Source: Streptomyces sp. A1277 (GTDB lineage: Bacteria > Actinomycetota > Actinomycetes > Streptomycetales > Streptomycetaceae). Taken from it: a DNA stretch of 64,000 nt. Made by a program: the position numbers and the translations under genes. The stretch spans positions 1 to 64,000 of the forward strand of contig NZ_SSBI01000014.1 of assembly GCF_004795015.1 (NCBI RefSeq). The letters run 5' to 3'. A model generated the notes under the pieces. The model made no database searches. It worked only from the letters and a program-made list of their open reading frames with translations, and was not told the DNA's origin. Position 1 is the stretch's first letter. Each line of letters starts with the position of its first letter. Positions 26,040 through 35,311 of the stretch are shown here, piece by piece.

Positions 26040-29000
26040 GTGTCCCCGCGCCTGACCGATCCCGAGCAGCTCAAGGAGCTCCTCGGCATCCCCTTCACCC
26101 CCGAGCAGACGGCCTGCATCATCGCGCCGCCCGCCCCGCAGGTGATCGTGGCCGGAGCCGGGTCGGGGAAGACCACGGTGATGGCGGCGCGTGTGGTGTG
26201 GCTGGTCGGCACCGGTCAGGTCGCCCCCGAGCAGGTCCTCGGGCTCACCTTCACCAACAAGGCGGCCGGCGAGCTCGCCGAGCGCGTGCGCAAGGCCCTC
26301 GTCGCCGCCGGAGTCACCGACCCGGACGCCATCGACCCGGACAACCCCCCGGGCGAGCCCGGCATCTCCACGTACCACGCCTTCGCCGGGCGGCTCCTGA
26401 CCGAGCACGGGCTGCGCATCGGCCTCGAACCCGCCACCCGCCTCCTCGCCGACGCCACCCGCTACCAGCTCGCCGCCCGCGTGCTGCGCGAGGCCCCCGG
26501 CCCCTTCCCCGCCCTCACCAGGTCCTTCCCCACCCTGGTCAGCGACCTGCTGGCCCTCGACGCCGAGCTGGCCGAACACCTCGTACGCCCCGAACGGCTC
26601 GCGGAGTACGACACCGAACTGCTGCGCACCCTGGAGAGCGCCCGGCTCAGCAACGCCGAGCTGCGCAAGATCCCCGACGCCGCCGAGGCCCGCCGCGAAC
26701 TGCTCTCGCTGACCCGGCGCTACCGCGAGGCGAAGCGGAGCCGCGACCTCCTCGACTTCGGCGACCAGATCGCCCTCTCCGCCGAGCTGGCCCTCACCCG
26801 CCCCGAGGTCGGCGCGATCCTGCGCGACGAGTACCGGGTCGTCCTGCTCGACGAATACCAGGACACCTCCGTCGCCCAGCGCCTCCTGCTCTCCGCCCTC
26901 TTCGGCAGCGGGCCCGACGGCACCGCCTCCGGGCACGCCGTCACCGCCGTCGGAGACCCCTGCCAGGCCATCTACGGCTGGCGCGGCGCCTCCGTCGCCA
27001 ACCTGGACGACTTCCCCAGCCACTTCCCGCACGCCGACGGCACCCCGGCAGCCCGCTACTCCCTCAGCGAGAACCGCCGCAGTGGCGGCCGCCTCCTCCA
27101 CCTCGCCAACGGACTCGCCGCACCCCTGCGCGCCATGCACGAGGGCGTCGAGGCCCTGCGCCCCGCCCCCGGCGCCGAGCGCGACGGCCTCGTCCGCTGC
27201 GCGCTGCTGCGCACCCACGCCGAGGAGATGGCCTGGCTCGCCGACTCCATCGCCCACCTCGTGCGCACCGGCAAGGCGCCCGGTGAGATCGCCGTCCTGT
27301 GCCGCACCGCCGGTGACTTCCCGCAGATCCAGGCCGCGCTGGTCGCCCGGGACATCCCGGTCGAGGTCGTCGGCCTCTCCGGGCTGCTCCACCTCCCCGA
27401 GGTCGCCGACCTCGTCGCCGTCTGCGAGGTCCTCCAGGACCCGGCGGCCAACGCCGCCCTGGTCCGCCTGCTCACCGGCCCCCGCTGGCGGATCGGCCCC
27501 CGTGACCTGGCCCTGCTCGGCCGCCGGGCCCGCCTCCTCGTCCACCGCGCCGCCCATGGCGACGACGAGGACTTCGACCCCGACCGCCGGCTCGCCGAGG
27601 CCGTCGAGGGTGTGGACCCGGCCGAGGTGATCTCCCTCGCCGACGCCCTGGACACCTTCCTGGACGCGGGCGGCGAGGAGGACGACCGGCTTCCGTTCTC
27701 GGCCGATGCCCGGGTCCGCTTCGCCCGCCTCGCCGCCGAACTGCGCGACCTGCGCCGCTCGCTCGCCGACCCCCTGATGGACGTGCTCCACCGGGTCCTG
27801 GCCACCACCGGCCTGGAGGTCGAGCTCTCCGCGTCCCCGCAGGCCCTCGCCGCCCGCCGCCGCGAGACCCTGAACAACTTCCTCGACGTCGCCGCCCGCT
27901 TCGCCGCCGTCGACGGCGAGGCCACCCTGCTCGCCTTCCTCGGCTTCCTGCGTACCGCAGCCCAGTACGAGAAGGGCCTGGACAACGCGCTGCCCGGTGG
28001 CGAGAACACCGTCAAGGTCCTCACCGCCCACAAGTCCAAGGGCCTGGAGTGGGACGTCGTCGCCGTGCCCGGCCTGGTCACCGGCCAGTTCCCCAGCGGC
28101 CAGTCCCGGGACGCCTGGACCGCGCAGCCCCAGGTCCTCCCGCACGCCCTGCGCGGCGACCGGGCCACGCTGCCCGCCCTCCACGCCTTCGACGCCAAGG
28201 GCCTCAAGGGCTTCAAGGAGGAGATGAAGGAGCACCAGCACACCGAGGAGCTGCGCCTCGGATACGTCACCTTCACCCGCCCCCGCACACTGCTGCTCGG
28301 CTCCGGCCACTGGTGGGGCCCCAGCCAGAAGAAGCCGCGCGGCCCGTCCGCCTTCCTGCACGCGCTGTACGAGCACTGCGCCGCCGGGTACGGCGAGATC
28401 GAGGCGTGGGCGGACGAGCCGGCCGAGACCGAGGAGAACCCGTCCCTGTCCGAGGCGGCGGCCGACCACGCCTGGCCGCTCCCCCTGGACGCCGACGCCC
28501 TGACCCGCCGCAGGGCCGCCGCGGACACGGTCCTGGACCACCTGGCGAGGCTGACGGACGAGGCGCCGCTTCGGGCGGAGGCGCCGCTGCCGGAGGAGAC
28601 CCGTTTCCCGGACGGGAGCGCGCGCCCGGACGCGGTGCCGTTGCGGGACGGGGTCCCGCTGACGGACGAGGCGCCCTTCCCGGACGAGGCGTCCTACCTG
28701 GACGACGACCCGTTCCTCGACGAGGCGCCTTTCCCCGACGAGGCCCACTTCCCGGACGACGACAGCGACGACGACGCCCCGCCCCCGCCGGCTCCGGCGC
28801 CCCCGCCGGCCCCGCACGTCCCGGCGGCCCGTACCCCCGTTCCCGCCCCCGCGCGGCTCACGCCCGAGGAGGCCCGCACCCTCGCCTCCTGGGACCGCGA
28901 CCTCGACGCCCTCGCAGGCGAGCTGCGCCGCGCCCGCGCCACCGTGCGCGACGTCCTCGTCCCCGCCTCGCTCTCCGCCACCCAGCTGCTGCGCCTCGCC

Positions 29001-29558
29001 GACGACCCCGACGGCTTCGCCCGGGAGCTGGCCCGGCCCATGCCCCGCCCACCGCAGCCGGCCGCCCGCCGGGGCACCCGTTTCCACGCCTGGGTCGAGT
29101 CCCGCTTCGAGGAGCTGCCGCTGCCCATGCTCGGCCCCGACGAGCTGCCCGGCGGCGACGAGAGCGACGCCGACATCGCCGACGAGCGCGACCTCGCCGA
29201 GCTGAAGGAGGCATTCGAGCGCACCCCGTACGCCCGCCGCACCCCGTACCGCGTGGAGACGCCCTTCCAGATCACGCTGGCCGGGCGGGTGATCCGGGGC
29301 CGGATCGACGCGGTGTACCGCACGGGCGACACGTACGAGATCGTCGACTGGAAGACCAGCCGCACCAACACCGCCGACCCCCTCCAGCTCGCCGTCTACC
29401 GGCTGGCCTGGGCCGAACTGCACGGCCTTGCGCTCACCGACGTCACGGCCGCCTTCCTCTTCGTCCGCAGCGGCGAGAGCGTCCGCCCGGCCCGCCTCCC
29501 GGGCCGGGCGGAGCTGGAGCGCATCCTCCTGGACGAGCCACCTCCGTCGGACGGATAA
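26040..29558 (+). CDS. adnB: AdnB-type helicase-nuclease, 1172 aa
   Basis: This is the lead-motor partner of AdnA in end resection. Helicase motifs are Walker A GAGSGKTT (39-46), D-E-Y-Q-D-T-S near 271, V-G-D-P-C-Q-A-I-Y-G-W-R-G, and T-A-H-K-S-K-G-L-E-W-D. The C-terminal nuclease has R-G-R-I-D-A-V and E-I-V-D-W-K-T (about 1086-1106), the metal-binding D and D-x-K. Residues about 839-937 form an acidic, Pro-rich, repeat-like insert between the motor and nuclease. GTG at 26040 is preferred (M-S-P-R-L-T-D); a TTG at 26010 is the alternative, and neither has a clear Shine-Dalgarno sequence. The gene lies just before the M20 peptidase gene. Confidence 0.9.
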   Translation: MSPRLTDPEQLKELLGIPFTPEQTACIIAPPAPQVIVAGAGSGKTTVMAARVVWLVGTGQVAPEQVLGLTFTNKAAGELAERVRKALVAAGVTDPDAIDPDNPPGEPGISTYHAFAGRLLTEHGLRIGLEPATRLLADATRYQLAARVLREAPGPFPALTRSFPTLVSDLLALDAELAEHLVRPERLAEYDTELLRTLESARLSNAELRKIPDAAEARRELLSLTRRYREAKRSRDLLDFGDQIALSAELALTRPEVGAILRDEYRVVLLDEYQDTSVAQRLLLSALFGSGPDGTASGHAVTAVGDPCQAIYGWRGASVANLDDFPSHFPHADGTPAARYSLSENRRSGGRLLHLANGLAAPLRAMHEGVEALRPAPGAERDGLVRCALLRTHAEEMAWLADSIAHLVRTGKAPGEIAVLCRTAGDFPQIQAALVARDIPVEVVGLSGLLHLPEVADLVAVCEVLQDPAANAALVRLLTGPRWRIGPRDLALLGRRARLLVHRAAHGDDEDFDPDRRLAEAVEGVDPAEVISLADALDTFLDAGGEEDDRLPFSADARVRFARLAAELRDLRRSLADPLMDVLHRVLATTGLEVELSASPQALAARRRETLNNFLDVAARFAAVDGEATLLAFLGFLRTAAQYEKGLDNALPGGENTVKVLTAHKSKGLEWDVVAVPGLVTGQFPSGQSRDAWTAQPQVLPHALRGDRATLPALHAFDAKGLKGFKEEMKEHQHTEELRLGYVTFTRPRTLLLGSGHWWGPSQKKPRGPSAFLHALYEHCAAGYGEIEAWADEPAETEENPSLSEAAADHAWPLPLDADALTRRRAAADTVLDHLARLTDEAPLRAEAPLPEETRFPDGSARPDAVPLRDGVPLTDEAPFPDEASYLDDDPFLDEAPFPDEAHFPDDDSDDDAPPPPAPAPPPAPHVPAARTPVPAPARLTPEEARTLASWDRDLDALAGELRRARATVRDVLVPASLSATQLLRLADDPDGFARELARPMPRPPQPAARRGTRFHAWVESRFEELPLPMLGPDELPGGDESDADIADERDLAELKEAFERTPYARRTPYRVETPFQITLAGRVIRGRIDAVYRTGDTYEIVDWKTSRTNTADPLQLAVYRLAWAELHGLALTDVTAAFLFVRSGESVRPARLPGRAELERILLDEPPPSDG

Positions 29559-29568
29559 GCTGAAGGTC

Positions 29569-30963
29569 ATGAGCGACACCCCGGACAGCGCTGTCCGTAC
29601 GTACACCGAGCAGCACCGCGCGGCCTTCCTCGACGACCTCGCCGAGTGGCTGCGCATCCCCTCCGTATCCGCTCAGCCGGAGCACGAGGGCGACGTACGG
29701 CGCAGCGCCGAGTGGCTGTCGGCCAAGCTGAAGGAGACCGGTTTCCCGGTCGCCGAGGTGTGGGAGACGGATGGGGCGCCCGCCGTCTTCGCCGAGTGGC
29801 CGTCCGACGACCCGGCGGCCCCCAAGGTCGTGGTGTACGGCCACCACGACGTCCAGCCCGCCGCCCGCGAGGACGGCTGGAGCACCGAGCCGTTCGAGCC
29901 GGTGATCCGCGACGGCCGGATGTACGGGCGCGGCGCGGCCGACGACAAGGGGCAGGCGTTCTTCCACACCCTCGGCGTCCGGGCCCACCTCGCCGCCACC
30001 GGCCGCACCACCCCGGCCGTGCACCTCAAGCTCATCGTGGAGGGCGAGGAGGAGTCCGGTTCCCCGCACTTCCGCGCCCTGGTCGAGCAGCACGCCGACC
30101 GCCTCGCGGCGGACGCGGTGATCGTCTCCGACACCGGCATGTGGAACGAGACCACCCCGACCGTCTGCACCGGGATGCGCGGCCTCGCCGAGTGCGAGAT
30201 CGAGCTGCTCGGGCCGGAGCAGGACATCCACTCGGGCTCGTTCGGCGGCGCCGTTCCCAACCCCGCGACCGAGGTCGCCCGCCTCGTCGCGGCGCTCCAC
30301 GACGCGGACGGTCGGGTCGCGGTCCCCGGCTTCTACGACGGCGTGGCCGAACTCACCGCCACCGAACGCGCCCTCTTCGCCGAGCTGCCGTTCGACGAGG
30401 ACACCTGGCTGCGCACCGCCAAGGCCGGGGCCGCGTCCGGCGAGGCGGGGTACTCCACGCTGGAGCGCATCTGGGCCCGCCCCACCGCCGAGGTCAACGG
30501 CATCGGCGGCGGCTACCAGGGCGCCGGCAGCAAGACGATCATCCCGTCGTCCGCCCGCGTCAAGATCAGCTTCCGCCTGGTCGCGGGCCAGGACCCGGAC
30601 CACGTCCAGCAGGCCGTACGGGCCTGGGCCGAGGCCCGCATCCCGGCCGGAATCGGCCACCGGATCACCTTCCTCCCCGCCACCCGCCCCTGCCTGACGC
30701 CCCTGGACCACCCCGCGCTGCAGGCAGTCGCGCGCGCCATGGGCCGGGCCTTCGGGCAGAAGATCCTCTTCACCCGGGAAGGAGGCTCCGGTCCCGCCGC
30801 CGACCTCCAGGACGTGCTCGGCGCACCCGTCCTCTTCCTCGGCATCTCCGTACCGTCCGACGGCTGGCACGCCCCCGACGAGAAGGTCGAGCTGGGCCTG
30901 CTGTTCAAGGGCGTGGAGACCGCCGCCCACCTCTGGGGCGAAATGGCGGCCGCCCTCCGCTGA
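29569..30963 (+). CDS. M20-family metallopeptidase (dipeptidase), 464 aa
   Basis: This is a cytoplasmic di-zinc peptidase of the ArgE/DapE/carnosinase-like group. Metal-ligand motifs are Y-G-H-H-D-V-Q-P, G-R-G-A-A-D-D-K-G and E-G-E-E-E-S-G-S, followed by the dimerisation domain with D-I-H-S-G-S-F-G-G and the R-E-G-G-S-G-P segment near the end. The combination fits dipeptidases rather than DapE. The ATG at 29569 has GAAGG upstream and lies ten bases beyond the adnB stop. Cotranscription with adnB is therefore likely although the functions are unrelated. Confidence 0.92.
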   Translation: MSDTPDSAVRTYTEQHRAAFLDDLAEWLRIPSVSAQPEHEGDVRRSAEWLSAKLKETGFPVAEVWETDGAPAVFAEWPSDDPAAPKVVVYGHHDVQPAAREDGWSTEPFEPVIRDGRMYGRGAADDKGQAFFHTLGVRAHLAATGRTTPAVHLKLIVEGEEESGSPHFRALVEQHADRLAADAVIVSDTGMWNETTPTVCTGMRGLAECEIELLGPEQDIHSGSFGGAVPNPATEVARLVAALHDADGRVAVPGFYDGVAELTATERALFAELPFDEDTWLRTAKAGAASGEAGYSTLERIWARPTAEVNGIGGGYQGAGSKTIIPSSARVKISFRLVAGQDPDHVQQAVRAWAEARIPAGIGHRITFLPATRPCLTPLDHPALQAVARAMGRAFGQKILFTREGGSGPAADLQDVLGAPVLFLGISVPSDGWHAPDEKVELGLLFKGVETAAHLWGEMAAALR

Positions 30964-31007
30964 ATCCTCTGAACACCCGATCCATCCCGGGGGAGTAGGA
31001 AGCACCT

Positions 31008-31952
31008 GTGAGCACCTTCGACAACGCCACCGCAGACCGGCCCATCGGTCTGACCGCGCCGAGCGGCATCGACCGCGCGGCGCACCACCGCCTCGACGAG
31101 GCATGGCTGTCCGCCGCGTGGAGCCACCCGACGACCCGGGTCTTCGTCGTCTCCGGCGGCCAGGTGCTGATCGACGACACCGACGACGGCACCGAACTCG
31201 TGATGACACCCGCCTTCGAGGCGCCCGTCACCGAGACCCACCGCTACTTCCTCGGCAGCGACGCGGACGGCGTCAGCTACTTCGCCCTCCAGAAGGACAC
31301 CCTCCCGGGCCGCATGGACCAGTCGGCACGGCCGGCCGGGCTGCGCGAGGCAGGGATGCTCCTCGGCGCCCGGGACGCCGGTCTGATGGTGCACGCGGTG
31401 GCCCTGGAGAACTGGCAGCGGCTGCACCGCTTCTGCTCCCGTTGCGGCGAGCGCACGGTCATCGCGGCGGCCGGCCACATCCGCCGCTGCCAGGCATGCG
31501 GCGCCGAGCACTACCCGCGCACCGACCCGGCGGTCATCATGCTCGTCACGGACGACCAGGACCGCGCTCTGCTCGGCCGCCAGGTGCACTGGCCCGAGGG
31601 CCGCTTCTCCACGCTCGCCGGGTTCGTCGAGCCGGGCGAGTCGATCGAGCAGTCCGTGGCGCGCGAGGTCTTCGAGGAGGCGGGCATCACGGTCGGCGAG
31701 GTCGAGTACGTCGCCAGCCAGCCCTGGCCGTTCCCGTCCAGCCTGATGCTCGGCTTCATGGCCCGCGCCACGACGTACGAGATCAACGTGGACGGCGAGG
31801 AGATCGAGGAGGCGCGCTGGTTCTCCCGCGAGGAGCTGACGGCGGCCTTCGAGTCCGGCGAGATCCTGCCCCCGTTCGGCATCTCGATCGCCTCCCGGCT
31901 GATCGAGCTCTGGTACGGCAAGCCCCTCCCGAAGCCGGTCCGCGCGGGCTGA
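31008..31952 (+). CDS. nudC: NAD(+) diphosphatase NudC, 314 aa
   Basis: This Nudix hydrolase cleaves NADH to NMNH and AMP and in bacteria also removes NAD caps from RNA. The zinc ribbon has C143, C146, C161 and C164. The Nudix box runs from G205 to I227 as G-F-V-E-P-G-E, then R-E-V-F-E-E-A-G-I, with all catalytic glutamates present. The NADH-specific array S-Q-P-W-P-F-P-S-S follows at 238-246. The GTG start at 31008 follows GGGGGAGTAGGAAGC. Its position next to mycoredoxin and UvrD2 is the same as in mycobacteria. Confidence 0.95.
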   Translation: MSTFDNATADRPIGLTAPSGIDRAAHHRLDEAWLSAAWSHPTTRVFVVSGGQVLIDDTDDGTELVMTPAFEAPVTETHRYFLGSDADGVSYFALQKDTLPGRMDQSARPAGLREAGMLLGARDAGLMVHAVALENWQRLHRFCSRCGERTVIAAAGHIRRCQACGAEHYPRTDPAVIMLVTDDQDRALLGRQVHWPEGRFSTLAGFVEPGESIEQSVAREVFEEAGITVGEVEYVASQPWPFPSSLMLGFMARATTYEINVDGEEIEEARWFSREELTAAFESGEILPPFGISIASRLIELWYGKPLPKPVRAG

Positions 31953-32040
31953 CCGGGGAGCCGGTGCGAGCGGGGCGACCGGGAGCTGGTACGCGCGGGC
32001 CGACCGGGGAGCTGGTACGAGCGGGGCGACCGGGCCCGGA
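31936..32040. repeat. About 26-bp degenerate tandem repeat at the nudC 3' end
   Basis: Copies of GACCGGGGAGCTGGTACGAG plus CGGGGC, with small changes, start in the last nudC codons and continue three to four times after its stop. The array may have copied the end of the gene outward. It is non-coding after 31952. Confidence 0.65.
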
Positions 32041-32048
32041 CATACGAC

Positions 32049-32080
32049 CGCCCCCTCCGGTGCGCTGACCGGAGAGGGCG
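32049..32080. terminator. Bidirectional terminator between nudC and mycoredoxin gene
   Basis: A 13-base stem with one mismatch (CGCCCCCTCCGGT pairing ACCGGAGAGGGCG) lies between the convergent nudC and mycoredoxin genes. Confidence 0.65.
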
Positions 32081-32098
32081 GGGCGGGCGCGGGGGTGC

Positions 32099-32356
32099 TC
32101 AGACCCCGAGGGCCTGCTTCACCTGGGCCAGACTCGGGTTCGTCATGACGACGTCGTCACCGCCGCCGGCCGGGGCCACCAGAACCGTCGGGACCGTCTG
32201 GTTTCCGCCATTGGCCTTCTCGACGAAGGCCGCCGACTCCGGGTCCTGCTCGATGTTGATCTCGGTGTAGGCGATGCCCTCGCGGTCCATCTGCCCCTTG
32301 AGCCGACGGCAGTAGCCGCACCACGTGGTGCTGTACATCGTCACAGTGCCCGGCAT
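32099..32356 (-). CDS. mrx1: Mycoredoxin (glutaredoxin-like), 85 aa
   Basis: This is a small thioredoxin-fold reductase of mixed disulphides with mycothiol, the actinobacterial low-molecular-weight thiol. The active site is W-C-G-Y-C (Cys13 and Cys16) and the cis-proline loop is T-V-P-T-V-L. C-G-Y-C and the short length fit mycoredoxin-1. It starts with ATG at 32356 and is divergent from uvrD2. The nudC-mrx1-uvrD2 order is the one I recall from M. tuberculosis. Confidence 0.9.
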   Translation of the reverse strand: MPGTVTMYSTTWCGYCRRLKGQMDREGIAYTEINIEQDPESAAFVEKANGGNQTVPTVLVAPAGGGDDVVMTNPSLAQVKQALGV

Positions 32357-32614
32357 GTCTTCGCGCTCCTCTGTCTCGTCGGTCCCGGCAACCCCTCACG
32401 CCCGGACGCGGGTCCGGTGCGTCGCACAGGGGCCGGGACGTGCGTTGCCGCACGCAGGGTGAACGTACGGGACCCGTCCGCCATTCCCGGCGCCGGGTCC
32501 GGGCCGGGCGGCCACCGCGTACCGGGCGGGGCCGCCGCCGTATTAGTACGACGAATACATCACCCCTGTGGACAACCACCGCACCAGCCCCGCGCGACCT
32601 GGCAGCATGGCGGG

Positions 32615-34807
32615 GTGACATCAGCAACGCACTCCACCCTCTTCCCCCAGGTCCCCGACACCGCCGACGCCGTCCTGGACGGGCTCGACCCCGAGCAGCG
32701 CGAGGTCGCCACGGCCCTCAAGGGCCCGGTGTGCGTGCTGGCCGGAGCCGGTACGGGCAAGACGCGGGCCATCACGCACCGCATCGCCTACGGAGTGCGC
32801 GCGGGGATACTCCAGCCGTCGAGCGTGCTGGCCGTCACGTTCACCAACCGGGCTGCCGGTGAGATGCGCGGCCGGCTGCGGCAGCTGGGAGCCGGCGGGG
32901 TGCAGGCGCGCACCTTCCACTCGGCGGCGCTGCGGCAGCTCCAGTACTTCTGGCCGAAAGCAGTCGGCGGCGATCTGCCCCGGCTGCTGGAGCGCAAGGT
33001 CCAGCTCGTGGCCGAGGCGGCGGCCCGCTGCGGCATCCGGCTCGACCGCAACGAGCTGCGGGACGTCACCAGCGAGATCGAGTGGGCCAAGGTCACGCAG
33101 ACCGTGCCCGCCGACTACCCCGCCATGGTCGCCAAGTCCCAGCGCGACGCCCCGCGCGACCCGGCGGAGATCTCCCAGGTCTACGCGACGTACGAGCAGC
33201 TGAAGCGCGAGCGGACGGTGATCGACTTCGAGGACGTGCTGCTGCTGACCGTCGGCATCCTCCAGGACCGGCACGACATCGCCGACCACGTCCGCCGCCA
33301 GTACCAGCACTTCGTCGTGGACGAGTACCAGGACGTGAGCCCGCTCCAGCAGCGGCTGCTCGATCTCTGGCTCGGCGACCGGGACAGCCTCTGCGTCGTC
33401 GGCGACGCCGGCCAGACGATCTACTCCTTCACCGGCGCCACCCCCGACCACCTGCTGGGCTTCCGCACCCGCCACCCCGGGGCCACCGTCGTCAAGCTCG
33501 TCCGCGACTACCGCTCCACCCCCCAGGTCGTCCATCTGGCCAACGGGCTGCTCGCCCAGGCATCCGGCCGGGCCGCCGAACACCGCCTCGACCTGGTCTC
33601 CCAGCGCGAGCGAGGCCCCGAGCCCGCCTTCGTGGAGTACGCGGACGAGCCCGCCGAGGCCGAGGGCACCGCCCGCCGCATCCGCGACCTGATCACGGCG
33701 GGCGTCCCGGCCGGTGAGATCGCCGTGCTCTACCGGGTCAACGCCCAGTCCGAGGTCTACGAGCAGGCCCTCGCGGACGCGGGCGTGCCCTACCAGCTCA
33801 GGGGCGCGGAGCGCTTCTTCGAGCGCCCTGAGGTACGCGAGGCGGGCATCGCCCTGCGCGGCGCGGCCCGCGCGGGGGCCAACGATTCCCTCCTGGACGA
33901 CGCGGAGGGCCTGCCCGCCGAGGTGCGGGCGGTGCTCTCCACCAAGGGGTGGCGCAGCGAGCCGCCCGCCGGTTCGGGCGCGGTGCGCGACCGCTGGGAG
34001 TCCCTGGCCGCCCTGGTCAGACTCGCCGAGGACTTCGAGCGGGCCAAGCCGGGCGCGACCCTCTCCGACCTGGTCGCGGAGCTCGACGAGCGGGCCGCCG
34101 CCCAGCACGCCCCCACGGTCCAGGGCGTCACACTGGCCTCGCTGCACTCGGCGAAGGGCCTGGAGTGGGACGCCGTGTTCCTGGTCGGACTGACCGAGGG
34201 CATGATGCCGATCACCTACGCCAAGACGGCGGAGCAGATCGAGGAGGAGCGCCGGCTGCTGTACGTCGGCGTCACCCGGGCCCGCTACCACCTCGCGCTG
34301 TCGTGGTCGCTGGCCCGCTCGCCCGGCAGCCGTCCCGGACGCCGGCCGACCCGGTTCCTGAACGGGCTGCGCCCAGGCTCGGCCGGGCCCGGCGGCCGGA
34401 GTGCGGCGGGCGGCGCGGGCGGTGGCGTCGAGCGCCCGGTCGTGGCCCGCCGCAAGCCCCGGGGGCCCGCGCGGTGCCGGGTCTGCGGCAAGACCCTGAC
34501 GGACGCCGGCGAGATGAAGCTGATGCGCTGTGACGACTGCCCGTCCGACATGGACGAGGCGCTGTACGAGCGGCTGCACGACTGGCGGGCGGTCCGGGCG
34601 CGGGAGATCGGCCAGCCCGCCTACTGCGTGTTCACGGACAAGACGCTGATGGCCATCGCGGAGGCGGTGCCCCACAGCGAGGGCGAACTGGCCGGGATCT
34701 CCGGGGTCGGCGCGCGGAAGCTGGGCCGCTTCGGCGCCGCCGTTCTGGACATCTGCGCAGGTGGCGACGGGAGCGAGGGGCTGGCGGAGGCCGACGACGA
34801 GATGTGA
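32615..34807 (+). CDS. uvrD2: ATP-dependent DNA helicase UvrD2, 730 aa
   Basis: This superfamily 1A 3'-to-5' helicase acts in DNA repair. It has Walker A GAGTGKT (about 43-49), D-E-Y-Q-D-V-S-P near 235, V-G-D-A-G-Q-T-I-Y-S-F-T-G, and L-H-S-A-K-G-L-E-W-D. A tetracysteine zinc module follows (C-R-V-C near 620 and C-D-D-C near 638), then an HRDC domain (about 650-722). The tetracysteine-HRDC tail is the hallmark of actinobacterial UvrD2. The GTG at 32615 has no Shine-Dalgarno sequence, and C-A-G-C-A-T seven bases upstream could be a -10 box of a leaderless message. It lies upstream of the wblC leader. Confidence 0.94.
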   Translation: MTSATHSTLFPQVPDTADAVLDGLDPEQREVATALKGPVCVLAGAGTGKTRAITHRIAYGVRAGILQPSSVLAVTFTNRAAGEMRGRLRQLGAGGVQARTFHSAALRQLQYFWPKAVGGDLPRLLERKVQLVAEAAARCGIRLDRNELRDVTSEIEWAKVTQTVPADYPAMVAKSQRDAPRDPAEISQVYATYEQLKRERTVIDFEDVLLLTVGILQDRHDIADHVRRQYQHFVVDEYQDVSPLQQRLLDLWLGDRDSLCVVGDAGQTIYSFTGATPDHLLGFRTRHPGATVVKLVRDYRSTPQVVHLANGLLAQASGRAAEHRLDLVSQRERGPEPAFVEYADEPAEAEGTARRIRDLITAGVPAGEIAVLYRVNAQSEVYEQALADAGVPYQLRGAERFFERPEVREAGIALRGAARAGANDSLLDDAEGLPAEVRAVLSTKGWRSEPPAGSGAVRDRWESLAALVRLAEDFERAKPGATLSDLVAELDERAAAQHAPTVQGVTLASLHSAKGLEWDAVFLVGLTEGMMPITYAKTAEQIEEERRLLYVGVTRARYHLALSWSLARSPGSRPGRRPTRFLNGLRPGSAGPGGRSAAGGAGGGVERPVVARRKPRGPARCRVCGKTLTDAGEMKLMRCDDCPSDMDEALYERLHDWRAVRAREIGQPAYCVFTDKTLMAIAEAVPHSEGELAGISGVGARKLGRFGAAVLDICAGGDGSEGLAEADDEM

Positions 34808-34820
34808 GAAAAACTCGTCG

Positions 34821-34860
34821 AAAAAATAGTTTGCGCCCGCCCCAGTCATCACCATAGGTT
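34821..34860 (+). promoter_or_regulatory. wblC promoter with AT-rich WblC/WhiB7-type element
   Basis: An A-rich stretch (34821-34828) lies just upstream of TTGCGC (34831-34836), and TAGGTT follows at 34855-34860 with an 18-base spacer. An AT-rich block touching the -35 element is the known signature of WhiB7/WblC-activated promoters, where the AT-hook binds beside sigma-A. This predicts autoactivation of wblC. The AT block is striking in such G+C-rich DNA. Confidence 0.65.
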
Positions 34861-34972
34861 CTTAACCACGGAAACAGCGGCTTCTCTGAAGCCCTGGCTC
34901 TGTGCTGTACTTATCCGAATACGCAGGACCGGCTCGCCGGTCCCCCCGAGACGCCGAGAGGAGGCGATTGAA

Positions 34973-35311
34973 GTGATCAGCATCATCGAGACCAACAAAA
35001 TGACCGATCTCTCGGTCGTCTCCGCCTGCTCGCTCGGCCTTCTCGCCCGTTCCTCGAAGCCCTCGCTGCGTGCCACCGGTGTGTCCGGCGTTTCCGCCGT
35101 CATCCCGATGTCCCTGGCCGGCCTTCCCGTGCGGGAGCGCAATGAGCGACCGACCCAGGCACCGGCAGCAGCAGTAGCGAAGGGACAGGCCCAGGCCTAT
35201 GCCTTTGCGGCCGTCGGTGCGGGAGCGGGAGCCGGCGTCACCGAGCAGACGATGCACCACCACACGATGTGGGCCTTCCGTGGGCCTGAACCCTGGAGTG
35301 ATCCAGCCTGA
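34973..35311 (+). CDS. Upstream ORF in the wblC leader, 112 codons
   Basis: GTG at 34973 follows AGGAGG at good spacing and opens a 112-codon frame that begins M-I-S-I-I-E-T-N-K-M. The product has no recognisable domain and is rich in Ala, Gly and Ser late on. Its TGA (35309-35311) lies inside the small hairpin 35307-35323, which directly precedes the intrinsic terminator at 35335. By analogy with whiB7/wblC leaders, I infer that translation of this frame senses ribosome-targeting antibiotics and decides whether transcription reads on into wblC. Its peptide may have no independent role. Confidence 0.6.
   Translation: MISIIETNKMTDLSVVSACSLGLLARSSKPSLRATGVSGVSAVIPMSLAGLPVRERNERPTQAPAAAVAKGQAQAYAFAAVGAGAGAGVTEQTMHHHTMWAFRGPEPWSDPA

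Noticed and set aside
25812..29657. Very long open frame on the minus strand opposite adnB
   Set aside because: It is the usual antisense shadow of a G+C-rich gene. The plus frame has intact helicase and nuclease motifs, while the minus frame gives low-complexity Gly/Val/Glu sequence with no motif.
32520..32614. SOS (LexA) box upstream of uvrD2
   Set aside because: A GTATT/AATAC inverted repeat is present, but it does not match the actinobacterial GAAC-N4-GTTC type box.
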